The position numbers were made by a program, and so were the translations under genes. This document shows positions 1 through 5,779 of a stretch of DNA of 7,527 bases, in pieces. Under the pieces are notes generated by a model. The model was not told the DNA's origin. It was given only the letters and a program-made list of their open reading frames with translations, and did not search any database. Where the stretch lies: the NCBI GenBank assembly GCA_003161195.1, contig PMOV01000150.1:62625-70151 (forward strand). Reading direction: 5' to 3'. Numbering within the stretch: position 1 is the first letter of the stretch; every line of letters begins with the position of its first letter. Origin of the DNA: Acidobacteriota bacterium (GTDB taxonomy: Bacteria; Acidobacteriota; Terriglobia; Acidiferrales; UBA7541).

Positions 1-2
1 TG

Positions 3-296
3 CTTTGCACCGGCACGCATTCTCTGCCGCTGCTCGCGGTGATTTTCGCAATCGCGGGGCTTTACAAGGGGACGGAAGACGCTCTAGAAGATTCGCTGGC
101 TGCGGAGTATGTCCCTAAAGAGCAGCACGGCATGGCGTTCGGCACCATGGCCGCCGTGAACGCGGTCGGCGATTTTCTCTCCAGCGTGGTGGTGGGCGCG
201 CTGTGGAGCGCCTTCAGCGTACAAGCCGCGTTTGGAACTTCCGCCGTGCTGTTTTTCGCCGGGGCGTTTCTGATTCTGCGCCTGCGCAAACCTTAG
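3..296 (+). CDS. Major facilitator superfamily transporter, C-terminal fragment (5' end outside window)
   Basis: An open frame enters from the left edge and encodes the last 97 residues of an integral membrane transporter. Two hydrophobic segments are visible: a short one at the edge, and one near the end in which AAFGTSAVLFFAGAFLILRL forms the last transmembrane helix before a short basic tail. Between them is a stretch typical of the MFS C-terminal half: a Gly-x-Tyr-x-Gly element, acidic residues (GTEDALEDSLAAEYVP), then a RG-like turn (EQHGMAFGT) and a glycine-rich helix ending in GALW. In the family this part belongs to helices 10-12, which line the transport path. The substrate cannot be told from this fragment. 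The GTG at 39 is an internal codon, not a start. The next gene starts 83 bases downstream with its own -10 box, so co-transcription is not needed. Confidence 0.85.
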   Translation, partial: LCTGTHSLPLLAVIFAIAGLYKGTEDALEDSLAAEYVPKEQHGMAFGTMAAVNAVGDFLSSVVVGALWSAFSVQAAFGTSAVLFFAGAFLILRLRKP

Positions 297-343
297 TTAA
301 GCGCGCGAACGAATCGCAGCGTCCGCTGACTTGCGACGTGGGC

Positions 344-349
344 TATAAT
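344..349 (+). promoter_or_regulatory. Perfect -10 box (TATAAT) before the exported hydrolase
   Basis: TATAAT is present exactly, 30 bases upstream of the proposed GTG start at 380. No convincing -35 hexamer lies 16-18 bases upstream; TTGCGA at 331-336 is too close. The promoter is therefore supported by the -10 alone. Confidence 0.5.
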
Positions 350-379
350 TCGCGCTCGAATCACTTTGTGAGGCCACCC

Positions 380-1468
380 GTGAACTACTTCAGTCGCCCG
401 TTCGCCATCCTTGCGGTTTTATTTCTCGGCATCTTTGCTGCGCGGGCGCAACAGACCGCGCCAAAATATTCTCCCGCAGAGGCGGACTACGTGGCACACG
501 ACTTTGCCTTCACGTCCGGAGAGCGCCTGGCGGAATTGCGCCTGCATTACCGCACGCTCGGCACGCCGCAAAAGGATGCCGCGGGACGCGTGACGAACGC
601 GGTGCTGATCCTGCACGGCACCGGCGGCACGGGCGGACAATTTCTTGCGTCGCAATTTGCCGGGGAACTGTATGGCCCGGGACAACTACTCGATATTACG
701 AAGTATTTCATTATTCTGCCGGACGGCATCGGCCACGGTAAGTCCTCCAAGCCCAGCGATGGGATGCACACGAAGTTTCCCGCCTACGACTACGACGACA
801 TGGTCGCGGCCCAGCATCTGGTGCTCACGGAGGCGCTCGGGGTGCAGCATTTGCGCCTGATCCTGGGCACGTCGATGGGCTGCATGCACGCGTTCGTGTG
901 GGGCGAGACGTATCCAGACTTTGCGGACGCGTTAATGCCACTGGCCTGCCTGCCGGTGCAGATCGCCGGGCGCAACCGCCTGTGGCGCAAGATGCTCATC
1001 GATGGCATTCGCAACGACCCAGCCTGGGCTGGCGGAGAGTACAAGGAACAGCCGAAGGACGGACTGCGTACCGCCGAGGATTTATTGATCATCGCCGGAA
1101 GCGCTCCGTTGGTGATGCAGAAAAACCTTGCCACGCGCGATGCGGCGGATAAATTTGCAGGAGAAGTCGACGCACGGGCGGCGGCGCTCGATGCTAACGA
1201 TCTGATCTACCAGGTGAATGCCTCGCGGAATTATGATCCTTCGCCAAAGCTGGAAACGATCACCGCCCCTGTGATGTGGATCAATTCGGCGGACGATTTC
1301 ATCAATCCGCCAGAACTGGGAATTGCCGAGCGGGAAAGCAAGCGCCTGAAGAATGGCACCTTCGTGCTGCTGCCGATCGGCGACCAAACGCACGGACACG
1401 GGACCCACACCTGGGCGGTAGCCTGGGAATCCTACCTGAAGCAACTCCTGGAGCGCAGCGCAAAATGA
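380..1468 (+). CDS. Exported alpha/beta hydrolase, homoserine O-acetyltransferase (MetX)-like
   Basis: The product is 362 residues and begins with a signal peptide: hydrophobic residues 8-21, then ARA before QQ, with likely cleavage after Ala23. The mature part has alpha/beta hydrolase landmarks. These are a His-Gly oxyanion strand (LILHGTGGTGG, His79), the nucleophile elbow GTSMG with Ser165, an acid in NSADDF (Asp305 or Asp306), and a C-terminal histidine cluster THGHGTHT (His338, 340 or 343). The GxSMG elbow and overall layout are those of the MetX family, often annotated homoserine O-acetyltransferase, but cytoplasmic MetX has no signal peptide, so an exported esterase or hydrolase is more likely. 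GTG at 380 is chosen because AGG at 371-373 precedes it and it starts the signal peptide; GTG at 368 is also possible. The open frame upstream to 203 overlaps the transporter gene and is not credible. Confidence 0.85.
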   Translation: MNYFSRPFAILAVLFLGIFAARAQQTAPKYSPAEADYVAHDFAFTSGERLAELRLHYRTLGTPQKDAAGRVTNAVLILHGTGGTGGQFLASQFAGELYGPGQLLDITKYFIILPDGIGHGKSSKPSDGMHTKFPAYDYDDMVAAQHLVLTEALGVQHLRLILGTSMGCMHAFVWGETYPDFADALMPLACLPVQIAGRNRLWRKMLIDGIRNDPAWAGGEYKEQPKDGLRTAEDLLIIAGSAPLVMQKNLATRDAADKFAGEVDARAAALDANDLIYQVNASRNYDPSPKLETITAPVMWINSADDFINPPELGIAERESKRLKNGTFVLLPIGDQTHGHGTHTWAVAWESYLKQLLERSAK

Positions 1469-1506
1469 TGGCGTGGAGTTCCCGCAACCGTGTGACGGTG
1501 CGGCGA

Positions 1507-1536
1507 TAACGGCCCGCGACAAAACTCCGGCCGTTA
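1507..1536. terminator. Stem-loop between convergent genes, possible bidirectional terminator
   Basis: TAACGGCC (1507-1514) and GGCCGTTA (1529-1536) form a perfect 8-pair stem with a 14-base loop. It sits between the hydrolase stop and the stop of the opposing LytTR gene, overlapping the latter. Neither side has a clear U tract, so termination is inferred from position and symmetry only. Confidence 0.35.
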
Positions 1537-2178
1537 CTTGCGCATCAGACTTTGCACCGCGGCGCGAAATTGCCTTCCCGTCGCCAGCTTGCGGCCGCTG
1601 TGCAGTTCCAGTTCGTACACACCGTTCATAATGGCGTGCGCGGCCCGGACGCGTGACACATTCACGATGCGGCCGCGATGGATGCGCACGAACTTGCGCG
1701 GATCGAGTTTCTTCTCCAGCCCGCTCAGCGTTTCCAGCATCAGATGGGTCTTCGCGCCGCAGTGTAATTGGACGTAGTTGTTCGCCGACTCCACCCAATC
1801 CAGCGATTCCACCGGAACAAACTCGAAGCGCTCGCCATCGCGGACTACTAGGCGTTCCGGCCACGTGGGGACGCTTGCGGGAGTGCCAGCCAGCAAGAAT
1901 TGCAGATGCGCGGCAAGCGTCGCCTGCGTTTTCGCGGCTTGCCGCTCCAACCAGCGCTCGGCGGCCCGCCCGAGGCTTTGGCGCAAACGATCTTCGTCGA
2001 AGGGCTTCAACAGGTAGTCGACGGCGTTCAGTTCAAAAGCCCTTACCGTCGGGTTACTCTGAAATTCGTCGACGAATTCCAGTCGAGCGGTCAGAAATAC
2101 GCATGCACTCTCGACTATCCGGAAAAGGAATGCCTCCAACAGCTCACCGCACTCCGCGACCAACTGGCGGCCTATCAC
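1534..2178 (-). pseudogene. LytTR-family response regulator, N-terminally truncated (receiver domain mostly missing)
   Basis: The C-terminal half is a clear LytTR DNA-binding domain (about residues 109-213 of the open frame), with VESLDWVESANNYVQLH, the basic RIHRGRIVNV strand and a final GRQFRAAV helix. It is preceded by a linker and by only the last piece of a receiver domain: VRAFELNAVDYLLKPFDEDR, which holds the conserved lysine (Lys58 here) and beta5/alpha5. A normal member is about 240-260 residues and has a phosphoacceptor Asp and switch Thr about 50-90 residues before this point. Here recognisable homology stops near position 2050, and upstream the frame simply runs antisense to another gene fragment. 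The GTG at 2178 is the formal start of the open frame but is unlikely to be real. A phospho-controlled regulator would therefore be non-functional; a constitutive DNA-binding fragment cannot be excluded. No partner histidine kinase is in the window. The gene converges with the upstream hydrolase. Confidence 0.75.
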
Positions 2179-2553
2179 GCCAAGGGCTTGGGGCGCTGGA
2201 CTTGGATTCTGATATCAGATGCGGCATGGAAGCCACTGATACAACGCCTGGGCAGATCGGTTGATAGCCCGGCGATGACCTCCTACGTCGATCGCGTAAC
2301 ATTGTTTGAGGAATCGCTATTCGCGCAACCGAACGCGGAGCAATTGGAACTGGAGCGACGCTATCATCTACAATTCGACGAACTGGTCATCCGCACAATC
2401 ACCCACGAAATGGGCCATGCCTATTGCGGCGACCCGGACGAGCAAAGAACGGAACAGGTCGCCGAACAAATCCGTCGCGGCCTTCAGCCACGCTGCAGCC
2501 TATTCGGAACACAGCCTTTGGATAAGATGGCCAGCAAGAAACCGGGCCCATAG
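2044..2553 (+). pseudogene. HExxH metalloprotease-like protein of unknown family, N-terminally truncated
   Basis: The plus-strand frame from about 2050 to the stop at 2551 encodes roughly 165 residues that look like real protein. It includes a tryptophan-rich stretch (GLGRWTWILISDAAWKPL) and a helix leading into a zinc-protease motif HEMGH (codons 2404-2418). A further acidic segment follows with a TEQVA-type glutamate (codon 2452) that could be the third zinc ligand. In HExxH proteins the two histidines bind zinc and the glutamate activates water. No credible start exists: the frame opens at an ATG at 1900, but everything before about 2045 is antisense to the LytTR gene and has no ribosome binding site. 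The gene has therefore lost its N-terminus, probably including a signal peptide. I do not recognise the specific family. Confidence 0.55.
2059..2082. repeat. 24-base near-perfect palindrome at the junction of two gene fragments
   Basis: The 16 bases 2063-2078 (AATTCGTCGACGAATT) are a perfect palindrome centred between 2070 and 2071. The symmetry extends to 2059-2082 with one mismatched pair (2062/2079). Because of it, both strands encode the peptide FVDEFQ. It lies where the homology of the LytTR gene (minus strand) ends and that of the metalloprotease-like gene (plus strand) begins. Confidence 0.8.
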
Positions 2554-2696
2554 GAGCCCATGTTCGGAGCCGTCCCTTGCTAGCGACCCTTATTTGCCGG
2601 ATTGATCTCTTGGTGGCGCTGCGCTACGAATAACGAAAAGCCCGCTGGCGGTGCCGCTCAGCCGGACTGTCCCAACATGGGATCCGTAACCCGCTA

Positions 2697-2725
2697 TTGA
2701 CAATCCCCTCATTTTCAGCGATAAA
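2697..2725 (+). promoter_or_regulatory. Sigma70-type promoter for the riboswitch leader and thrC operon
   Basis: A consensus -35 TTGACA (2697-2702) is followed by a 17-base spacer and GATAAA (2720-2725), a 4/6 match to the -10. The start of transcription would be about 2731-2733, just before the first leader stem-loop (GCTGC/GCAGC, 2732-2745). In the non-coding stretch 2554-2956 the part before this promoter (2554-2696) shows nothing I can name. Confidence 0.7.
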
Positions 2726-2748
2726 AGAAGTGCTGCTGTTGCAGCGAC

Positions 2749-2848
<100 letters not shown>

Positions 2849-2956
2849 CGGAGGGTTTTTTATTTGTACCCCCTCCTCCTCGCCCTGAATCCACGTAATA
2901 CGCTGCCGCACTGGCCCGCGAAATGCTCCCGCGGTGACTGTCTGCGAGGAAAATGT

Positions 2957-4219
2957 ATGTCTGACTGTTATGAGCTGCGCTGTCGCGAGTGCGGCAAGAC
3001 CTGGGGCAACGCCCCGCGTTCCTTCTGCGACGATTGTTTCGCTTCCCTGGAAGTCTCCTTCGATTACGAACGCCTCAAAAAGACCGCCCGCCGAGAAAAT
3101 TTAGCCTCCCGCCCCTTCGATATGTGGCGCTATGCCGAACTATTGCCGCTCCCGGAGAATTTTACGCCGCCCGATGCTATCGGCGGCACGCCGCTGGTTC
3201 GCGCCCACCACCTCGGCCAGCGCTGGGGCGTGGAAAATCTCTATGTCAAAAATGACGCAGTGTGTTTCCCCACGCTCTCCTTCAAGGACCGCGTGGTGGC
3301 CGTCGCCCTCACAGCCGCGCGCCGTTTTGGCCTGCACACCGTCGGTTGCTCCTCCACCGGCAATCTCGCCAACGCCGTGGCCGCGCAATCCGCGCAGCAA
3401 GGATTTGACGCGTGCGTCTTCATCCCCGCCGATCTTGAGCCGGCGAAAGTTTTAAACACCGCGGTCTACGGTGCGCGCATCGTGCGCATTCAGGGCAATT
3501 ACGATCAGGTGAACCGCCTCTGCGCGCAAATCGCCGACCGCTTCCAATGGGGATTGGTCAACGTAAACCTGCGCCCCTATTACGCCGAAGGCTCAAAGAC
3601 TCACGGCTTTGAGATTGCCGAGCAGCTCGGCTGGCGCTTGCCGGACAACGTCGTGGTCCCCATGGCCGGCGGTTCGCTGATCGGCAAAATTGCCAAAGCC
3701 TTTCGCGAACTCGTGATTCTAGGCTGGGTGGAAAATAAATCCGTCAAATTTTTCGGCGCGCAAGCCACTGGCTGCTCGCCCATTTCCGACGGCGTAAAAC
3801 GCAATCTCGCGCGCTTCGAGCCGCAGAAACCGCAAACCATCGCGCGTTCGCTGGCCATCGGCAATCCCGCCGACGGTCCCTACGCCATGAAACTCATCCG
3901 CGAATCCGGCGGCTGGGCCGAAGATATTTCCGACCCGGAAATCGTCTCCGCCATCCAAACGCTGGCGGAAACCGAAGGCATCTTCGCGGAAACCGCGGGC
4001 GGCGTAACTGCAGGCGTCGCAGAAAAATTGCTGGCACAGGGACGCATCCGCCGCGACGAAACCACGGTGGTCTGCGTCACCGGCAACGGCTTAAAAACCA
4101 CCGACGCCATCATCTCCCACTACCCATTGTCCGCACCCATTCCGCCGCGACTCGAATCTTTCGAGGCGCTGCTCGACCAGCAGCTCGCCGTGCCCACGGT
4201 CGCAGGAAAAGGAGCCTGA
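2957..4219 (+). CDS. thrC: Threonine synthase-family PLP enzyme with N-terminal zinc ribbon
   Basis: The product is 420 residues. Cys9-x2-Cys12 and Cys24-x2-Cys27 form a rubredoxin-like zinc ribbon, as in the archaeal and actinobacterial type of ThrC. The fold-type II PLP core follows: PTLSFKDR with Schiff-base Lys110, the phosphate-binding loop SSTGN (132-136), a glycine-rich MAGGS segment and the C-terminal VTGNGLKTTD signature. ThrC converts O-phosphohomoserine to threonine in the cytoplasm. ATG 2957 is chosen for GAGGA at 2946-2950 and because the ribbon starts right after it; the longer frame from 2843 runs through the terminator. The stop is two bases before the sulfur-carrier gene, so the two are coupled. 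A SAM-II riboswitch upstream is odd for threonine synthesis. The enzyme may instead use a protein thiocarboxylate to make homocysteine or cysteine. Family assignment is firm; the reaction is open. Confidence 0.93.
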   Translation: MSDCYELRCRECGKTWGNAPRSFCDDCFASLEVSFDYERLKKTARRENLASRPFDMWRYAELLPLPENFTPPDAIGGTPLVRAHHLGQRWGVENLYVKNDAVCFPTLSFKDRVVAVALTAARRFGLHTVGCSSTGNLANAVAAQSAQQGFDACVFIPADLEPAKVLNTAVYGARIVRIQGNYDQVNRLCAQIADRFQWGLVNVNLRPYYAEGSKTHGFEIAEQLGWRLPDNVVVPMAGGSLIGKIAKAFRELVILGWVENKSVKFFGAQATGCSPISDGVKRNLARFEPQKPQTIARSLAIGNPADGPYAMKLIRESGGWAEDISDPEIVSAIQTLAETEGIFAETAGGVTAGVAEKLLAQGRIRRDETTVVCVTGNGLKTTDAIISHYPLSAPIPPRLESFEALLDQQLAVPTVAGKGA

Positions 4220-4221
4220 GC

Positions 4222-4500
4222 ATGCCCATCGTCATCGAAATTCCTACCGCTTTTCGCCGCTTCACGGAAGGCGCGCCAAAAATAGATTGCTCGGCGCCCA
4301 CCATCGCCGCCGCCCTCAACGAACTGACCACGCGCTTCCCGGCCCTGTCGCGCCACGTCCGCGACGAGTCCGGCCAGATCCGCCAATTCCTCAATATTTA
4401 CTTAAACGACGAAGATATTCGCTTCCTGGGCGGCGAAGCCTCCCCTCTCAAAGAAGGCGACCGCGTGCTGCTCGTACCGTCCATCGCCGGCGGATCCTAG
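4222..4500 (+). CDS. CysO/MoaD/ThiS-like ubiquitin-fold sulfur carrier protein ending in Gly-Gly-Ser
   Basis: The 92-residue product has the beta-grasp layout of the sulfur carriers. It shows an IEIPTAFRRFTEG first hairpin, a helix (IAAALNELTTRFPAL), the strand FLNIYLNDEDIRFLGG and the end EGDRVLLVPSIAGGS. The phrase with N-(I/V)-Y-(L/V)-NDED-(I/V)-RF and the VPSIAGG tail closely resembles mycobacterial CysO, which carries sulfur as a C-terminal thiocarboxylate for cysteine synthesis. Unlike a mature carrier, it has one serine after the di-glycine, so cleavage by a JAMM-type peptidase would be needed before adenylation by a ThiF/MoeB-like enzyme; neither is in this window. GGAG at 4211-4214 inside the end of thrC and a two-base gap indicate translational coupling. 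Possible jobs are sulfur donation to the adjacent PLP enzyme (favoured by operon and riboswitch) or a MoaD-like role in molybdopterin synthesis. Confidence 0.9.
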   Translation: MPIVIEIPTAFRRFTEGAPKIDCSAPTIAAALNELTTRFPALSRHVRDESGQIRQFLNIYLNDEDIRFLGGEASPLKEGDRVLLVPSIAGGS

Positions 4501-4607
4501 CCGAGCTAACTGCCACACCTGACCATACCGTTTCCGCCGCCCTCGCGCCTCGCCCTTTAACGCCACCCGCATTTCGCGGTAAGCTCACTCCAGCAACGGA
4601 GGCACGT

Positions 4608-4856
4608 ATGAGCGAACCAACCTATGAAGAGCTGAAAGCGCAACTCGAAGCCCTGAAAAAATCCGGCTCCAAGCGCAGCGGAGCCCTGGAATTCCGCGTA
4701 GGAGAAAAAGGCGGCGTCAGCGTCTACGGCCTGGGCCGCTTCCCCGTCACGCTGTACTATGAGCAATGGATCCGCTTGCTGGATATCGCCGCCGATTTGC
4801 GCGCCTTCCTCGAAGAGAACAAGTCCGCCGGCAAACTCAAGCTCAAGGAATCGTAG
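4608..4856 (+). CDS. Small conserved protein of unknown function
   Basis: This gene of 82 residues starts at an ATG with GGAGG at 4598-4602. The first 20 residues are a charged, heptad-like helix (EELKAQLEALKK). A compact domain follows with KGGVSVYGLGRFPVTLYYEQW and then a helix (IRLLDIAADLRAFLEEN) and a lysine-rich end. The GLGRFPVTLY...QW core looks like a motif I have seen in small uncharacterised bacterial proteins, but I cannot name the family or its role. No signal peptide or membrane segment is present, so it should be cytoplasmic. It lies 107 bases after the sulfur-carrier gene on the same strand and could be read from the same transcript, though its strong ribosome binding site suggests independent expression. 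The N-terminal extension of this frame back to 4287 overlaps the carrier gene and is not real. Confidence 0.8.
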   Translation: MSEPTYEELKAQLEALKKSGSKRSGALEFRVGEKGGVSVYGLGRFPVTLYYEQWIRLLDIAADLRAFLEENKSAGKLKLKES

Positions 4857-4867
4857 CCTGCGCGTCG

Positions 4868-4919
4868 GTAGCTGCGACGCTCAGGGTGTTCGTCAGGGGC
4901 GAAGCCGTCACGTCGCTAC
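4868..4919. repeat. Imperfect inverted repeat in the 300-base intergenic stretch
   Basis: GTAG (4868-4871) plus CGACG (4875-4879) pair with CGTCGCTAC (4911-4919), nine pairs with a three-base bulge. An inner GGCGAAGCC hairpin lies near 4899-4907. There is no T tract, so it is either a weak, factor-assisted stop for the upstream gene or a REP-like intergenic repeat. The rest of 4857-5157 holds no credible gene; open frames across it have no start signals. Confidence 0.35.
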
Positions 4920-5028
4920 GAGCACTCACACATTCGCCCAAAGCCGCCGCTGGAGGTCCCATTTTGAAATTCAAGGCGAGAGTCAAAGCGCTAAAAATGC
5001 TTAATTTGGCACAATCGTCGAGCCCTCT

Positions 5029-5059
5029 TTGCAACTTTTCTGCCACAACCGGTTTTAAT
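5029..5059 (+). promoter_or_regulatory. Possible promoter for the Gly-rich exported protein gene
   Basis: TTGCAA (5029-5034) and TTTTAA/TTTAAT (5053-5059) could serve as -35 and -10, with a spacer of 18 or 19 bases depending on the register. A start near 5066 would leave a leader of about 90 bases before the ATG. The match is weak and based on composition and position only. Confidence 0.3.
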
Positions 5060-5157
5060 CACATGTAGGGCAACCGCAGCGCTCCCCAGCAACCTGCTGT
5101 TAGCCCGGAACCTGCAGATCGCACGACACTTAGCGATGCTGCCGGGAGGCCAAAAAA

Positions 5158-5664
5158 ATGCGTTATCTTCGATATTTAGCTTTACTTGCAGTTTGCATGG
5201 TTGCGGCTGGCTATGCCAGCGCCCAAGTCCGCGTCGGCATCGGAGTTGGTGTTGGTCCGGCATATGTCGGCGCGGCACCGGTCTGTTCCTACGGCTACTA
5301 CGGATATTACCCCTACGCCTGCGCACCGTACGGTTACTACGGTCCTGACTACTTCGCTGGCGGCGTATTCATCGGCGCCGGTCCCTGGTTCCACGGTTGG
5401 GGCTATGGCGGGCGCGGTTGGTACGGCGGACGCGGCTACTACGGTGGACGTGGCTACTACGGCGGCGGGCGCGGATACAATGGCGGCGGACGCGGGTATG
5501 CCGGTGGCGGACGCGGATACGTTGGTGGCGGATACCGCGGCGGTGGTTCCTACCACGGCGGAGGGGTCGCGCATAGCTCTGGCGGCTTCCACGGTGGCGG
5601 CGGTTCCCACGGCGGTGGCGGCTTCCACGGCGGTGGTGGACATGGCGGTGGTGGACATCGCTAA
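5158..5664 (+). CDS. Exported Gly/Tyr/His-rich low-complexity repeat protein
   Basis: The protein has 168 residues. A clear signal peptide (basic start, hydrophobic residues 7-17, ASA before Gln23) predicts export. The mature N-terminal part has a Tyr/Pro-rich segment with two cysteines (CSYGYYGYYPYACAPYGYYG), then GVFIGAGPWFHGWGYGGRGW. The second half consists of short repeats: GGRGYYGG-type units give way to GGGRGY units and finally to GGGGFHGGGGHGGGGH-type units with about ten histidines. Proteins of this style are frequent in acidobacterial genomes and are thought to be surface or periplasmic; the function is unknown. The histidine-rich tail could bind metal, which is an inference. GGGAGG (5144-5149) gives a strong ribosome binding site eight bases before ATG, and a strong terminator follows, so the gene is probably a single, well-expressed unit. 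Confidence 0.9.
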   Translation: MRYLRYLALLAVCMVAAGYASAQVRVGIGVGVGPAYVGAAPVCSYGYYGYYPYACAPYGYYGPDYFAGGVFIGAGPWFHGWGYGGRGWYGGRGYYGGRGYYGGGRGYNGGGRGYAGGGRGYVGGGYRGGGSYHGGGVAHSSGGFHGGGGSHGGGGFHGGGGHGGGGHR

Positions 5665-5693
5665 GCGATAACCCTCGCAACGCAATCTCGCAA

Positions 5694-5729
5694 GCGGCTG
5701 GCAGACATCCTCTGCCAGCCGCTCTTTTT
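5694..5729 (+). terminator. Strong intrinsic terminator after the Gly-rich protein gene
   Basis: GCGGCTGGCAGA (5694-5705) and TCTGCCAGCCGC (5711-5722) make a perfect 12-pair stem with a five-base loop, followed by TCTTTTT. It ends transcription about 30 bases after the stop codon and separates this gene from the glycosyltransferase. Confidence 0.95.
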
Positions 5730-5779
5730 GTTTACGGCTTACTCACCGCGAGCGGCGAACCCGCTCTCGGTCGTGACCG

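Noticed and set aside
203..379. N-terminal extension of the hydrolase frame
   Set aside because: It overlaps the transporter end and crosses the TATAAT box; the signal peptide begins at 380.
1082..1864. 260-residue minus-strand open frame
   Set aside because: It is antisense to the hydrolase and out of frame with the LytTR domain; the composition is Arg/Pro-rich with no recognisable motif.
5006..5034. Sigma54-like promoter (TGGCAC ... TTGCA)
   Set aside because: The distance between the GG and GC elements is far longer than the fixed spacing sigma54 requires.
5182..5685. Long open frames antisense to and overlapping the Gly-rich gene
   Set aside because: They arise from the repetitive GGC/GGT codons (Ala/Thr/Val- or Arg/His-rich translations) and have no start signals.
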